Positions 56,180-64,000 of a DNA stretch of 64,000 nt are shown here, piece after piece. The notes beneath the pieces were generated by a model. That model was not told where the DNA came from. It searched no databases and saw only the letters and a list, made by a program, of their open reading frames with translations. Positions within the stretch are counted from its first letter, which is position 1. Each line of letters begins with the position of its first letter. Position numbers and translations under genes: made by a program. The DNA is taken from positions 62,001 through 126,000 of the forward strand of contig CANMOU010000003.1 of NCBI GenBank assembly GCA_947499555.1, written 5' to 3'. The DNA comes from an uncultured Roseovarius sp. GTDB taxonomy: Bacteria; Pseudomonadota; Alphaproteobacteria; Rhodobacterales; Rhodobacteraceae.

Positions 56180-56203
56180 GTAGGGTGGGCAATTTTGCCC
56201 ACC
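56180..56203. repeat. REP element upstream of the RAYT gene
   Basis: GTAGGGTGGGCAA-TTT-TGCCCACC is a short palindrome (GGTGGGCA pairs with TGCCCACC) with a GTAG edge. A second partial copy (CTGCCCACC) follows at 56206-56214. The same element lies just after the transposase gene and, inverted, inside it. Confidence 0.8.
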
Positions 56204-56261
56204 GTCTGCCCACCATCCCAAGTTAATCGAACATTTACAAAGGCGTGGCTTCATTCGGCGC

Positions 56262-56795
56262 ATGCCAAACTATCGCCGTGCCCGGGTGTCCGGGGCAAGT
56301 TATTTCTTCACGGTTAACCTAGCCTGTCGCCGCTCGGACCTGCTTGTGACGCATATCCATGAGCTGCGCGCGGCCTATGCCGCCACGATCCGGGATATGC
56401 CCGTTATTTGCGACGCGATGGTAGTTCTGCCAGATCACCTGCACGCGGTCTGGACTTTGCCGCCGGGCGATTGCGATTTTTCGGAGCGCTGGCGCAAGAT
56501 CAAGCACCGGTTTTCAAGGAAACTGGGTGGCGCGGTGGGCGACGGTTTGCTGGGCAGAATTGCCCACCCTACGGCGTTGTCGGCGAGCAAGCGTTCCAAA
56601 CGAGAACGTGGTATCTGGCAAAGACGGTTTTGGGAGCATGTGATCCGTGATGAGGCGGATTATGCGGCCCATGTCGCTTATTGTTGGGGGAACCCTGTGC
56701 GGCATGGGCTTGTGGAACACGCGGTAGATTGGCCTTACTCCTCTCTTCATCGCGATATTCGTCTTGGTAGAGCGCCGGGTTATCTTTCGCGGTAG
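56262..56795 (+). CDS. REP-associated tyrosine transposase (RAYT, Y1_Tnp family)
   Basis: This 177-residue single-strand DNA endonuclease of the IS200/IS605-like Y1 class has the metal-binding H59-x-H61 in VLPDHLHAVWTLP, conserved SERWRKIKHRFSRK, GIWQRRFWEHVIRDEADYAAHVAYCWGNPVRHGLV (probable nucleophile Tyr140) and WPYSSLHR. RAYTs are single-copy, domesticated enzymes thought to move REP palindromes. Here the gene is bracketed by REPs at 56180 and 56792. Its stop codon lies inside the right-hand REP, and a third, inverted copy is translated as residues 97-104. Confidence 0.92.
   Translation: MPNYRRARVSGASYFFTVNLACRRSDLLVTHIHELRAAYAATIRDMPVICDAMVVLPDHLHAVWTLPPGDCDFSERWRKIKHRFSRKLGGAVGDGLLGRIAHPTALSASKRSKRERGIWQRRFWEHVIRDEADYAAHVAYCWGNPVRHGLVEHAVDWPYSSLHRDIRLGRAPGYLSR
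56552..56572 (-). repeat. REP-like sequence inside the RAYT reading frame
   Basis: The bases GGGCAGAATTGCCCACCCTAC are the inverse of the flanking REPs (GTAGGGTGGGCAA then TGCCC on the other strand) with two variable loop bases. They encode LGRIAHPT in frame, in the variable stretch before GIWQRRFWEH, so the transposase remains open. Confidence 0.8.
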
Positions 56796-56815
56796 GGTGG
56801 GCAATCCTGCCCACC
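56792..56815. repeat. REP element overlapping the RAYT stop codon
   Basis: GTAGGGTGGGCAA-TCC-TGCCCACC repeats the upstream element with changes only in the loop. Its first bases GTAG supply the TAG stop (56793-56795) of the transposase. A degenerate half (GTGCCCCACC) follows. Confidence 0.8.
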
Positions 56816-56937
56816 ATCGTCTGTGCCCCACCCCAAAACCACACCGTCGCAAAAACGTCATGCTGCGTCGCGGCATTCCATTGCCCGTTCATATTTCCTG
56901 CGCTAGACCTCTGGCCAGACTGCCAGTGAGACGACCC

Positions 56938-57417
56938 ATGAGCCATATCTGTCATATCGAGTTGGATGACGCCAACCTGCCGCCACCCACGCCCGAGATC
57001 GAGCAAGAACGCAAAGTTGCGATGTTTGATCTGATCGAGGACAATACCTTTGTTCTGCCCAAGCGCGATGATCGCATCGCACCTGATGGCCCCTACCGGG
57101 TCGGGCTGGCCATTCGCGAAAAACGGCTGGTTTTTGACGTGCAGACCGAAGAAAGCGAACCCGCGGCAGAGTTTCATCTTTCACTCAGCCCGTTCCGTCA
57201 GGTGGTCAAAGATTACTGGGCCATCTGCGAGAGCTATTTTGATGCGGTGAAAAACCTGCCACCGAGCCAGATTGAGACCATCGACATGGCCCGGCGCGGT
57301 ATTCACAACGAGGGGGCGCGCGTGCTCGAAGAACGCCTTGAGGGCAAGGCGGAGATCGACAATGACACGGCGCGGCGGCTCTTTACGCTGATTTGCGTGC
57401 TGCATTTCGGGGGCTGA
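56938..57417 (+). CDS. UPF0262 family protein
   Basis: From ATG 56938 this is a 159-residue soluble protein with the UPF0262 pattern ELDD...PTPEIEQERKVAMFDLIEDNTF, RDDRIAPDGPYRVGLAIREKRLVFDV, FHLSLSPFRQVVKDYW and a C-terminal FTLICVLHF. The family is restricted largely to alphaproteobacteria and has no known function. It overlaps the phosphatase gene (TGATG) and typically sits in this hisD neighbourhood. Confidence 0.88.
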   Translation: MSHICHIELDDANLPPPTPEIEQERKVAMFDLIEDNTFVLPKRDDRIAPDGPYRVGLAIREKRLVFDVQTEESEPAAEFHLSLSPFRQVVKDYWAICESYFDAVKNLPPSQIETIDMARRGIHNEGARVLEERLEGKAEIDNDTARRLFTLICVLHFGG

Positions 57418-57884
57418 TGCGCATGGCCGAGGAGCTTCCTCAGTCCGTGCTGTTTTGCTGCGACCACAACGCAGCGCGCTCGCCCATGGCCGAGGGCATC
57501 ATGAAGAAATTCTACGGCACGGATACCTATGTGCAATCGGCCGGTGTCATGGGTGACATGGACATTGATGGGTTTTCCATTGCGGTCTGTGAGGAGATGG
57601 GCGTGGAGCTCGCCCGTCACCGCACCCGCAGTTTCGACGAGATGGAGCAATGGGGTGATGACCTGTCGTCTTTCGATCTGGTTGTGGCCCTCAGCCCGGC
57701 CAGCCAGCGCAAGGCGCTTGAACTGACCCGGGTCTTTCATCTTGACGTCGTTTACTGGCCGATCATGGACCCCACGGGTCTTGGTGAGACACGCGAAGCC
57801 AAGCTTAACGCCTACCGCCAGAGCCGCGATCAGATCATCTCACATCTCAAGAGCCGTTTTGGCGAACCAAGGGTGGCGCAATGA
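57417..57884 (+). CDS. Low-molecular-weight protein tyrosine phosphatase-like / arsenate reductase-like protein
   Basis: This 155-residue protein has the P-loop C15-DHNAA-R21-SPMAEG near the N-terminus and a late Asp-Pro (IMDPTGLG), the catalytic acid of the LMW-PTPase fold. It either dephosphorylates a protein or small molecule or reduces arsenate; the extra thiols needed for arsenate reduction are not obvious. It is coupled to genes on both sides. Confidence 0.82.
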   Translation: MRMAEELPQSVLFCCDHNAARSPMAEGIMKKFYGTDTYVQSAGVMGDMDIDGFSIAVCEEMGVELARHRTRSFDEMEQWGDDLSSFDLVVALSPASQRKALELTRVFHLDVVYWPIMDPTGLGETREAKLNAYRQSRDQIISHLKSRFGEPRVAQ

Positions 57885-58279
57885 ACACAACACAGACTGT
57901 GCAGGACTATTTTGATGCCTTCAACCGTGGCGATGTGGCCGCGATGCTGGCGTGCCTGTCAGAGGATGTGGCGCATCACGTCAACGAAGGACAGGTGCGG
58001 CGGGGCAAGGAGGCCTTTCGCGCGTTTTGCGAACACATGAACCGCTGCTACCGCGAAGAGCTGACCGATATGGTGATCTTCGAGGCCGAGGCCGGCACAC
58101 GCGCGGCGGCGGAATATGTGGTGAATGGCACATATCTGGAAACCGATGACGGGTTGCCGGAGGCAAAGGGGCAGACTTACCGCCTGCCTGCGGGCTCGTT
58201 CTTTTCGCTGAAAGACGGGTTTATCACCCGCGTCGTGACCTACTACAACCTTGCCGACTGGACGCGTCAGGTCTCATGA
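57881..58279 (+). CDS. SnoaL/NTF2-like fold protein
   Basis: This 132-residue cone-shaped alpha+beta barrel protein begins QDYFDAFNRGDVAAMLACLSEDVAHHVNEG, then shows AAAEYVVNGTYL and FFSLKDGFITRVVTYYN, the ketosteroid-isomerase-related layout. It could be an isomerase, hydrolase or simple binding protein. It overlaps both neighbours by 4 bases. Confidence 0.82.
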   Translation: MNTTQTVQDYFDAFNRGDVAAMLACLSEDVAHHVNEGQVRRGKEAFRAFCEHMNRCYREELTDMVIFEAEAGTRAAAEYVVNGTYLETDDGLPEAKGQTYRLPAGSFFSLKDGFITRVVTYYNLADWTRQVS

Positions 58280-58929
58280 GATTCTTGGCGCTTTTTATTT
58301 GCGTCGTGATGCTTGGCACGCCGCCTGCCAAGGCGCAAGAGGTGCCCAAGATCGAAGTTTTCCCGAAGACGATTTCCAAGTCCTGTTATGGTGGCCGGGC
58401 CGAGAGCTATGACGAATGCGGGGATCAGACACAGCATCTGGTCGATGCGCAGGCGCGGGCCAGCGAGACGGGCAAAAGCGTGCTGGTTGTTCTTGGGGCT
58501 GAGTGGTGCATCTGGTGCCATGTCTTCAAGAACTATCTCAAGGGCGAGTCCGGCTTTTTCGAATACACGCTTGAAGGGGAGAGCGGCTACCGGATGAATG
58601 AATTCGCCTCGGCCGACGACGAGGTGCAGGCCGCCGTGCTTGCAGAATATGCGGCGGACAACTTTGTGATTGTGGCCATCGAGGATCAATATGCGACGGG
58701 CGCGGATGTGGTGCTTGCGGCGACCGGGGCGGACGATGAGGTGATCAACTGGATTCCATTTGTCTATGTGCTTGATGCCAAAGGTCAAATAGCCGGGCGG
58801 CTGCCGACCTTTCAGGAGCGTCCCGAGATGGAGCATCGCCGCGAAGGGGTGTTTTGGTATCGCGGCTACAATCGCCTGGTTCTGCTGGACGCGCTGAAGG
58901 ATTTGCGCGCAAAGGCAGCCCGCCCGTGA
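58276..58929 (+). CDS. Periplasmic thioredoxin-fold protein
   Basis: This 217-residue protein has a signal peptide MRFLALFICVVMLGTPPAKA with probable cleavage after AKA. Thioredoxin-like residues 60-200 contain the redox pair C78-IW-C81 in GAEWCIWCHVF, the thioredoxin-related DUF255-like environment. Two more cysteines (C37, C48) precede it. It probably reduces disulfides in the periplasm. The GNAT gene overlaps its stop. Confidence 0.8.
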   Translation: MRFLALFICVVMLGTPPAKAQEVPKIEVFPKTISKSCYGGRAESYDECGDQTQHLVDAQARASETGKSVLVVLGAEWCIWCHVFKNYLKGESGFFEYTLEGESGYRMNEFASADDEVQAAVLAEYAADNFVIVAIEDQYATGADVVLAATGADDEVINWIPFVYVLDAKGQIAGRLPTFQERPEMEHRREGVFWYRGYNRLVLLDALKDLRAKAARP

Positions 58930-59519
58930 TAGAGACGCGGGTTCTGACTGGCGCAGATCTGGATGCGGCGCTGGAGGATCTGGCGCGGCTGCGGATCACC
59001 GTGTTTCGGGCCTGGCCTTACCTTTATGATGGGGATCTGGCCTATGAACGGCGCTATCTCAGCGCTTATCGCGACAGTCGCGACGCCATTCTTGTTGGTG
59101 CGTTCGACGGGGCCAGACTGGTGGGTGCCTCCACCGGCACGCCGATGGTTGATCATGCCGAGGATTTCGCGGCGGCCTTGGCGGGGTCGGGCGTGCCGTT
59201 GGATGATATCTTTTACTGTGCCGAAAGCGTGCTTTTGCCCAAGTATCGCGGGCAGGGGGTTGGGCACGCCTTTTTCGACGCGCGCGAGGCGCATGCGCGC
59301 AGCCTCGGCGCCACGCATTCGGCCTTTTGCGGTGTCATCCGTTCGGAGGCACATCCGTTGAAGCCATCAGATCATCGTCCTCTGGATGGCTTCTGGCGCA
59401 GGCGGGGATATGCGCCCGTGGCGGGCGCGGTTGCGCGTTACCGCTGGAAAGACCTCGATCAGCCGGTGGAGACGGATCACAAGTTGCAATTCTGGATGCG
59501 CGCGCTGGGCGCGACCTGA
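58926..59519 (+). CDS. GNAT-family N-acetyltransferase
   Basis: From GTG 58926 this is a 197-residue acyltransferase with the acetyl-CoA loop ESVLLPKYRGQGVGHAFFDAREAHAR (motif A, Q/RxxGxG/A). The C-terminus ends HKLQFWMRAL. The acceptor is unknown. It is the last gene of the co-directional run that starts at UPF0262 and is convergent with the racemase-like gene. Confidence 0.83.
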   Translation: MIETRVLTGADLDAALEDLARLRITVFRAWPYLYDGDLAYERRYLSAYRDSRDAILVGAFDGARLVGASTGTPMVDHAEDFAAALAGSGVPLDDIFYCAESVLLPKYRGQGVGHAFFDAREAHARSLGATHSAFCGVIRSEAHPLKPSDHRPLDGFWRRRGYAPVAGAVARYRWKDLDQPVETDHKLQFWMRALGAT

Positions 59520-60302
59520 TCAATGCTCGCGCAGCAGGCGACCAAGCCCTTCGAGCCGGTCATGAACCCCTGCCATTCGCAGGCAATCCCAGAGCATGGC
59601 CTGATTTGAGCAGATCACCGGTTTGCCCAGCTCCTGTTCAATTCTGTCCACCACGTCGATGCTGCGCAACGCCCCGCAACTGAGCAAGACGGCATCGGCC
59701 TCGGGGTGGTCAATCGCGTGCGCGAATTCGATGATGTAGTCCGGCGCGACGCGCACCATCTCGGTATCATAGCGCAGCCCCATGCCATGCGTCGACAAAA
59801 GCTCTGTTCCTGTGGCGGTCAGGTAGTCCGCAACCGTGGCGTTGAGCTCGTCGGTATAAGGACTGCCCAAAACGATTTTGCGCGCGCCGATCGCCGCCAG
59901 CGCCTTGCGCACGCCGCCTGCCAGCGAGGTGGCCCGCGCGCCAGGCGCGCCTTTTTGCAGCTCTGCGCATGTCTCGGCCTCACCCACGGCCACGGTGCCG
60001 GAGGTGCAGGCAAAACAGATCACATCGAGGCCGTCATCGGGCAGAATGCGCTGGGCGGCTCCGGCAAGAGAGCCGCGCACCTGCGCAAGACTTTTGGTCG
60101 AAATCTCGCGCGGCATGGTCGCGCGGGCAAAAAATGCGCCGACGCCCTGGGGCAAATGCCGGATCATGTCTTCTTCGATGGTTTGCTCATTCGGGATCAG
60201 GACAAAGCCGATACGCGCCCGGCTGTGACGGCCCTCATCAAGCCGGGGTGGCGATGAAAGAAGGGCGGGTTTGAATGCATCTGGCGGTGTGCGCGGGGTC
60301 AT
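59520..60302 (-). CDS. Asp/Glu racemase superfamily protein (maleate isomerase / arylmalonate decarboxylase type)
   Basis: From ATG 60302 this is a 260-residue protein with the two symmetric cysteines of the superfamily: C99 in VICFACTSGTVAVG and C209 in AVLLSCGALRS. Both flanks resemble maleate isomerase rather than amino-acid racemases. It probably isomerises a small dicarboxylate such as maleate to fumarate. No nicotinate or aromatic catabolic genes adjoin it, so the substrate is open. Confidence 0.82.
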   Translation of the reverse strand: MTPRTPPDAFKPALLSSPPRLDEGRHSRARIGFVLIPNEQTIEEDMIRHLPQGVGAFFARATMPREISTKSLAQVRGSLAGAAQRILPDDGLDVICFACTSGTVAVGEAETCAELQKGAPGARATSLAGGVRKALAAIGARKIVLGSPYTDELNATVADYLTATGTELLSTHGMGLRYDTEMVRVAPDYIIEFAHAIDHPEADAVLLSCGALRSIDVVDRIEQELGKPVICSNQAMLWDCLRMAGVHDRLEGLGRLLREH

Positions 60303-60506
60303 GTGCGTGCCTTTCGCAGCCGGTTTGTGACAGCTTAAACCCCATTCGGTCACCTGCCAAAGCGGAAAATCATCCTTACCGACCGGCCCCGGACCTGCGG
60401 CGTTAGCGCAATAATGTTTCCGCAAAGTGAATTCAGGGCTTCCCAGAGCGAATCACTTTTGTTAACGAATTGGGCAATAAAAAATAAAAAGGCAGGCATT
60501 CAGGTA

Positions 60507-61574
60507 ATGGAAACGAGCTTTCGTGGCACGTTTGTTATCTCCTGGTCGCAGACAGAAATTGACGGTTTGGCGGATGCTCCTCTTGGGGCTTTGACCGTCG
60601 GGGCAGTGTGGTCGTGGCATGGGGATAGCGTACGGATCGATGGGCCAAGTGGCGTTTTGCGACTTGAGCACACAGAAGAAGACGCAACGCGGCGCAGATG
60701 TGCCGCAAAGATGGTTCGGCGGCTTGTCACAGCGGCGCGCACGAACACCACCCAAATCAACGACATCGAGGTGAGCGAGCCACCCAGTGATTGCTGTTTC
60801 GTGGTCACCAATGGGGTCAAGAGCTTTACGATCACGGTGATCGAAGTGGGTGGTGGTGCGCCGCCGCTGATGATGTTTCTCGACGATGTCCCGCCGCGCG
60901 GGACCGAGCTTTGGGTTGTGCATCAGGCGATAGAGACCCCCAAACAGACAGCGCAGGGGATGGAACAGGGCGGTGTGATCTGCTTCACGCCTGGAACGCG
61001 CATCGAGACACCAGAAGGCCCGCGCCTGGTTGAGGCGTTGCGCGAAGGGGATTTCGTGCAGACCAAGGACAAAGGCGCGCAGGAAATCCAGTGGATCGGC
61101 AGCCGCCGGATGAGTGGCGCGCGCCTGTTTGCCATGCCGCATCTTCGCCCCGTCCGCATTCGCCCCGGTGCGCTTGGCCCGGATCGTCCCGACGCAGAGC
61201 TTCTGGTAAGCCCGGAGCATAGGATGCTGGTGCAGGGCGATGTTGCCCGCGCGCTTTTCAATACGCCAGAAGTGCTGGTCTCGGCCCGCGATCTTGTCAA
61301 TGACCGGTCGATCCTGATCGATCTGGCCGTGCGGGAGGTGACCTATATTCACATCCTTCTGCCGCGGCATCAGATCCTGTGGGCCAATGGCGTGGAGACA
61401 GAGAGCTTTCATCCCGCCAGCGCGGCGCTGTCAGCTCTGGACGAAAACGACCGCGACCGCCTTCTCGGGATCAACCCGAGCTTTGAATATCAGCCCCAAG
61501 CCTATGGTGATTTTGCGCGGCGCAGTCTGACCCAGTCGGAAACCGCAATTCTTTTGCACGAGGCGGCAATCTGA
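60507..61574 (+). CDS. Hint-domain (hedgehog/intein-like) protein, copy 2
   Basis: This protein has 355 residues from ATG 60507 (weak TTCAGG site); an upstream in-frame start at 60414 overlaps the promoter side of the racemase gene. The N-terminal 150 residues differ from copy 1 and have a CC pair (SDCCFVV). The Hint domain begins at Cys159 (CFTPGTRIETPEGPRLVEAL), with GDFVQTKDKGAQEIQWIG, SPEHRML and a late PRHQILWANGVETESFHP. Self-cleavage at the Cys is possible. It has no signal peptide. Confidence 0.82.
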   Translation: METSFRGTFVISWSQTEIDGLADAPLGALTVGAVWSWHGDSVRIDGPSGVLRLEHTEEDATRRRCAAKMVRRLVTAARTNTTQINDIEVSEPPSDCCFVVTNGVKSFTITVIEVGGGAPPLMMFLDDVPPRGTELWVVHQAIETPKQTAQGMEQGGVICFTPGTRIETPEGPRLVEALREGDFVQTKDKGAQEIQWIGSRRMSGARLFAMPHLRPVRIRPGALGPDRPDAELLVSPEHRMLVQGDVARALFNTPEVLVSARDLVNDRSILIDLAVREVTYIHILLPRHQILWANGVETESFHPASAALSALDENDRDRLLGINPSFEYQPQAYGDFARRSLTQSETAILLHEAAI

Positions 61575-61593
61575 TACCACTCGAACTCCTGCG

Positions 61594-61621
61594 TTGACAT
61601 GGCGTCAGAGCGCTGTATAAG
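61594..61621 (+). promoter_or_regulatory. Sigma-70-type promoter upstream of rpsD
   Basis: TTGACA (61594-61599) and TATAAG (61616-61621) are separated by 16 bases. The match is near-consensus and lies about 165 bases before the rpsD start, leaving a long leader that contains a large palindrome. Confidence 0.7.
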
Positions 61622-61710
61622 CGCGGCTTCATTGGTGTTGGTGGCCCCCGCAAGGGGATGCCTGTCGGTTCGGCAAAATCCGGACAAAGGACAACGCCCT
61701 TCCACTGCGC

Positions 61711-61755
61711 GCTTCATCCCGAAAAGTGGATACCGGTTTTCGGATCAGATGAAGC
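61711..61755. repeat. 45-base nested palindrome in the rpsD leader
   Basis: Outer arms GCTTCATC (61711-61718) and GATGAAGC (61748-61755) enclose inner arms CCGAAAA (61719-61725) and TTTTCGG (61737-61743). It is the CCGAAAAGTGG...CCGGTTTTCGG type of palindrome that I know as a dispersed repeat in alphaproteobacteria. In the leader it would fold in the mRNA about 30 bases before the ribosome binding site. Confidence 0.75.
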
Positions 61756-61784
61756 GGCAACTAATATGAGAAGGAGATCAGCAG

Positions 61785-62405
61785 GTGACTAAGAGGACCG
61801 CTGCCAAATACAAAATCGACCGCCGGATGGGCGAAAACATCTGGGGCCGTCCGAAATCCCCGGTTAACCGTCGTGAATATGGCCCCGGCCAGCATGGTCA
61901 GCGCCGCAAGGGCAAAATCTCTGACTTCGGTTTGCAGCTGCGCGCCAAGCAGAAGCTGAAAGGCTATTACGGCGATCTGACCGAAAAGCAGTTCCGTCGC
62001 ATTTACCGCGATGCCGAGCGTCAGAAAGGCGACACAGGCGAGCTTCTGGTGGGTTTGCTGGAGCGCCGTCTGGACGCGGTTGTCTACCGCGCGAAATTCG
62101 TCCCGACGATCTTTGCCGCGCGTCAGTTCGTGAACCACAAGCATGTTCGCGTGAACGGTCAGGTTGTGAACATCCCGTCCTACCGCGTAAAGGAAGGCGA
62201 TGTCATCGAAGTGCGCGATCGTTCCAAGCAGCTTGCCATCGTTCTCGAAGCAGCCCAGCTGCCAGAGCGCGATGTGCCGGATTACCTTGACGTGGACCAT
62301 TCGAAAATGACCGCAACTTTCGTCCGCACACCGGGCCTCGGCGACGTGCCGTATCCGGTGATGATGGAACCGAACCTCGTCATCGAATTCTACGCGCAGA
62401 ACTAA
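61785..62405 (+). CDS. rpsD: 30S ribosomal protein S4
   Basis: This 206-residue protein starts at GTG 61785 behind AGAAGGAGA. Its sequence [35 protein letters not shown] and the S4 RNA-binding domain ([34 protein letters not shown] in part) identify it clearly. S4 nucleates 30S assembly. The long leader could allow S4 autoregulation, which is known in other bacteria but not shown here. Confidence 0.97.
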   Translation: MTKRTAAKYKIDRRMGENIWGRPKSPVNRREYGPGQHGQRRKGKISDFGLQLRAKQKLKGYYGDLTEKQFRRIYRDAERQKGDTGELLVGLLERRLDAVVYRAKFVPTIFAARQFVNHKHVRVNGQVVNIPSYRVKEGDVIEVRDRSKQLAIVLEAAQLPERDVPDYLDVDHSKMTATFVRTPGLGDVPYPVMMEPNLVIEFYAQN

Positions 62406-62426
62406 GGTTTCTGCATCAAGTTAGAG

Positions 62427-62458
62427 AGGCCGCGACGGGGACCCGCCGCGGCCTTTTT
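62427..62458 (+). terminator. Rho-independent terminator after rpsD
   Basis: GGCCGCG (62428-62434) and CGCGGCC (62447-62453), extended by one A-T pair, are followed by TTTTT. It makes rpsD a single-gene transcript. Confidence 0.85.
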
Positions 62459-62519
62459 CATGCCTGAAGGGATGGTCAAGGCAGGGGACCCTCGCTAGAA
62501 CGCCCGAAGGGAGAGACCA

Positions 62520-63620
62520 ATGACCAAAATCATGCCACAGCCCGGAATCCTCGAGATTGCGCCCTATGTCGGAGGCGCGAGCCATGTTGAGGGGGTCTCG
62601 AACGTGATCAAGCTAAGCTCAAACGAAAATCCGTTTGGGCCAAGCGACGCCGCGAAAGAGGCGTTCAGTCGTGCGGTGCATGAGTTACATCGGTATCCGT
62701 CTACCGATCACGCTGGGCTGCGCAAGGCGATTGCCGAGGTTCATGGCCTGGAGGCCGGGCGTATTGTCTGTGGTGTTGGCAGTGATGAAATCCTGTCGCT
62801 TCTGTGCCAGGCCTATGCCGGGCCGGGGGATGAGGTTATTCACACCGAACATGGCTTTGCCATCTACAAGATCGCGGCGCTTTCGAATGGTGCAACGCCG
62901 GTGGAGGTACGCGAACGCGAGCGTGTAACCGATGTGGATGCGATTCTGTCGGCCTGTACCGATGCCACGAAGCTGGTCTTTGTTGCCAACCCCAACAACC
63001 CGACCGGCACAATGATTGGCGAGGCCGAGCTGACGCGGCTGGCGGATGGGCTGCCACCGCAGGCAATGCTGGTGCTGGACGGGGCCTATGCCGAATATGT
63101 GGACGGCTATGATGGTGGCGCGTCGCTGGTTGAAAGCCGTGACAATGTGGTGATGACACGGACGTTTTCCAAGCTTTACGGGCTTGGCGGGCTGCGTGTC
63201 GGCTGGGGCTATGCCCCTGTGCAGGTCATTGACGTGATCAACCGCATTCGCGGACCCTTCAACCTTAGTCAGGCGGCACTTGTTACTGCCGAGGCAGCGA
63301 TGCGCGATACCGCATGGGCCGATAAATGCCGGGCAGAGAACACCCGCCTGCGCGCATGGTTGGCAGAGGCGCTGGCCGAGCATGGCGTGGTGTCCGACAC
63401 CTCAACCGCCAATTTCGTGCTGGCGCGCTTTGCCGATAAGGCGCAGGCCGAGGCCTGTGACACATACCTTCAGGCAAACGGCCTTATCGTGCGCCGTGTG
63501 GCGAGTTACAAACTACCGAATTGTTTGCGGATCACGGTGGGTGACGAGCCAGGCTGTCGGCGCGTGGCCCATGCCGTTGGGCAGTTCATGGGGGCGGGTG
63601 GCTCTGGAGCGGAGCCATGA
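62520..63620 (+). CDS. hisC: Histidinol-phosphate aminotransferase
   Basis: This 366-residue fold-type I PLP enzyme has [12 protein letters not shown], the Asn in [15 protein letters not shown], the PLP lysine in [18 protein letters not shown] and the C-terminal [11 protein letters not shown]. It converts imidazole acetol-phosphate to histidinol-phosphate and often also transaminates aromatic keto acids. The next gene is a tyrA-like dehydrogenase overlapping by 4 bases, so a shared role in histidine and tyrosine/phenylalanine synthesis is likely. Confidence 0.93.
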   Translation: MTKIMPQPGILEIAPYVGGASHVEGVSNVIKLSSNENPFGPSDAAKEAFSRAVHELHRYPSTDHAGLRKAIAEVHGLEAGRIVCGVGSDEILSLLCQAYAGPGDEVIHTEHGFAIYKIAALSNGATPVEVRERERVTDVDAILSACTDATKLVFVANPNNPTGTMIGEAELTRLADGLPPQAMLVLDGAYAEYVDGYDGGASLVESRDNVVMTRTFSKLYGLGGLRVGWGYAPVQVIDVINRIRGPFNLSQAALVTAEAAMRDTAWADKCRAENTRLRAWLAEALAEHGVVSDTSTANFVLARFADKAQAEACDTYLQANGLIVRRVASYKLPNCLRITVGDEPGCRRVAHAVGQFMGAGGSGAEP

Positions 63621-64000
63621 GCCAGATCTATGACCGTGTCGCGCTGATTGGGCTGGGTCTGATCGCGTCCTCGATGTTCTGGGCCATCAAGCGGGGTGGG
63701 CTTGCGCGTGAGGTGACGGGCTTTGCCCGTTCAGCGGAGACGCGTCAAACCGCGCAAGAGATCGGCCTGTGTGACCGTGTGTGCGACAGTGCGGCTGAGG
63801 CAGCTGAGGGCGCTGATCTCGTTGTGCTGTGTGTGCCTGTGGGCGCGATGGGCTCCGTTGCAGCGGAGATCGCACCGGCCCTGAAACCGGGCGCGACCGT
63901 GAGTGATGTGGGCTCTGTCAAGCGCGCGGTTATTGATGCGGTTGCGCCGCATTTGCCAGACGGTGTCCATTTTGTGCCTGCGCACCCCATGGCGGGCACG
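63617..64000 (+). CDS. Prephenate/arogenate dehydrogenase, N-terminal part (cut by window end)
   Basis: The first 128 residues are visible. The NAD(P) loop [18 protein letters not shown] is followed by [26 protein letters not shown] and the substrate motif PAHPMAGT, the TyrA/TyrC signature. It makes the tyrosine precursor by oxidative decarboxylation. The gene is open through the last base of the window and begins within the hisC stop (ATGA). Confidence 0.88.
   Translation, partial: MSQIYDRVALIGLGLIASSMFWAIKRGGLAREVTGFARSAETRQTAQEIGLCDRVCDSAAEAAEGADLVVLCVPVGAMGSVAAEIAPALKPGATVSDVGSVKRAVIDAVAPHLPDGVHFVPAHPMAGT

Noticed and set aside
55683-56815. Complete insertion sequence
   Set aside because: The RAYT gene has no target duplication or typical IS ends that I can see; RAYTs are normally single-copy genes linked to REPs.

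Overview
The window looks like a chromosomal segment of a marine Roseobacter-type alphaproteobacterium (Rhodobacterales). This rests on GC-rich coding with ATGA/GTGA overlaps, the chain murA - DUF2948 - hisD - UPF0262 - low-Mr phosphatase, an mreBCD-mrdA-rodA operon, Hint-domain proteins and several dispersed palindromic repeats. All names come from reading protein motifs; no database search was run.

Layout. Positions 1-10.2 kb hold nitrogen metabolism: the end of a universal stress protein, an ammonium transporter with a small membrane protein, a GntR regulator facing a GlnT-like glutamine synthetase, a split glutamate-synthase-like trio (GlxBCD/MgsABC type), a nitrilase-family amidase and two unknown proteins. 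Positions 10.3-20.2 kb hold a tightly overlapped catabolic operon: GntR regulator, DapA-family lyase, PuuC-like aldehyde dehydrogenase, MttB-family methyltransferase, an enolase-superfamily protein resembling hydroxyproline-betaine 2-epimerase, cytochrome P450, two SDRs and an FAD amine oxidase. I read it as a candidate pathway for a methylated (hydroxy)proline or related betaine.

Positions 20.4-23.1 kb are a copper efflux unit (copA-cueR) with a classic 19-bp-spacer MerR promoter. Positions 23.1-36.3 kb carry an acyl-CoA ligase operon, an rpe/gph group, a peptidase, panBC, an AlkZ/YcaQ-type glycosylase, an SDR and an AraC regulator. Positions 36.4-39.6 kb encode gmd, a GDP-fucose-synthase-like reductase and a DegT-fold enzyme whose PLP lysine is replaced by histidine, as in ColD, which suggests GDP-colitose synthesis. 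Positions 39.7-43.7 kb carry kdsD, trhO, pncA, a uracil-DNA-glycosylase-like gene and an SseB-like gene.

Positions 43.7-50.3 kb are the cell-shape operon on the minus strand. Positions 50.9-61.6 kb contain two Hint-domain proteins, tRNA-Thr(GGT), a 55-residue protein in front of murA, hisD, an AT-rich orphan gene, a REP-associated transposase (RAYT) flanked by its REPs and carrying a REP-like copy inside its own reading frame, and a string of small enzymes. Positions 61.6-64.0 kb hold rpsD, hisC and the start of a tyrA-like gene.

The observations I rate highest are the betaine-type operon, the RAYT with an internal in-frame REP, and the colitose-type sugar cluster.
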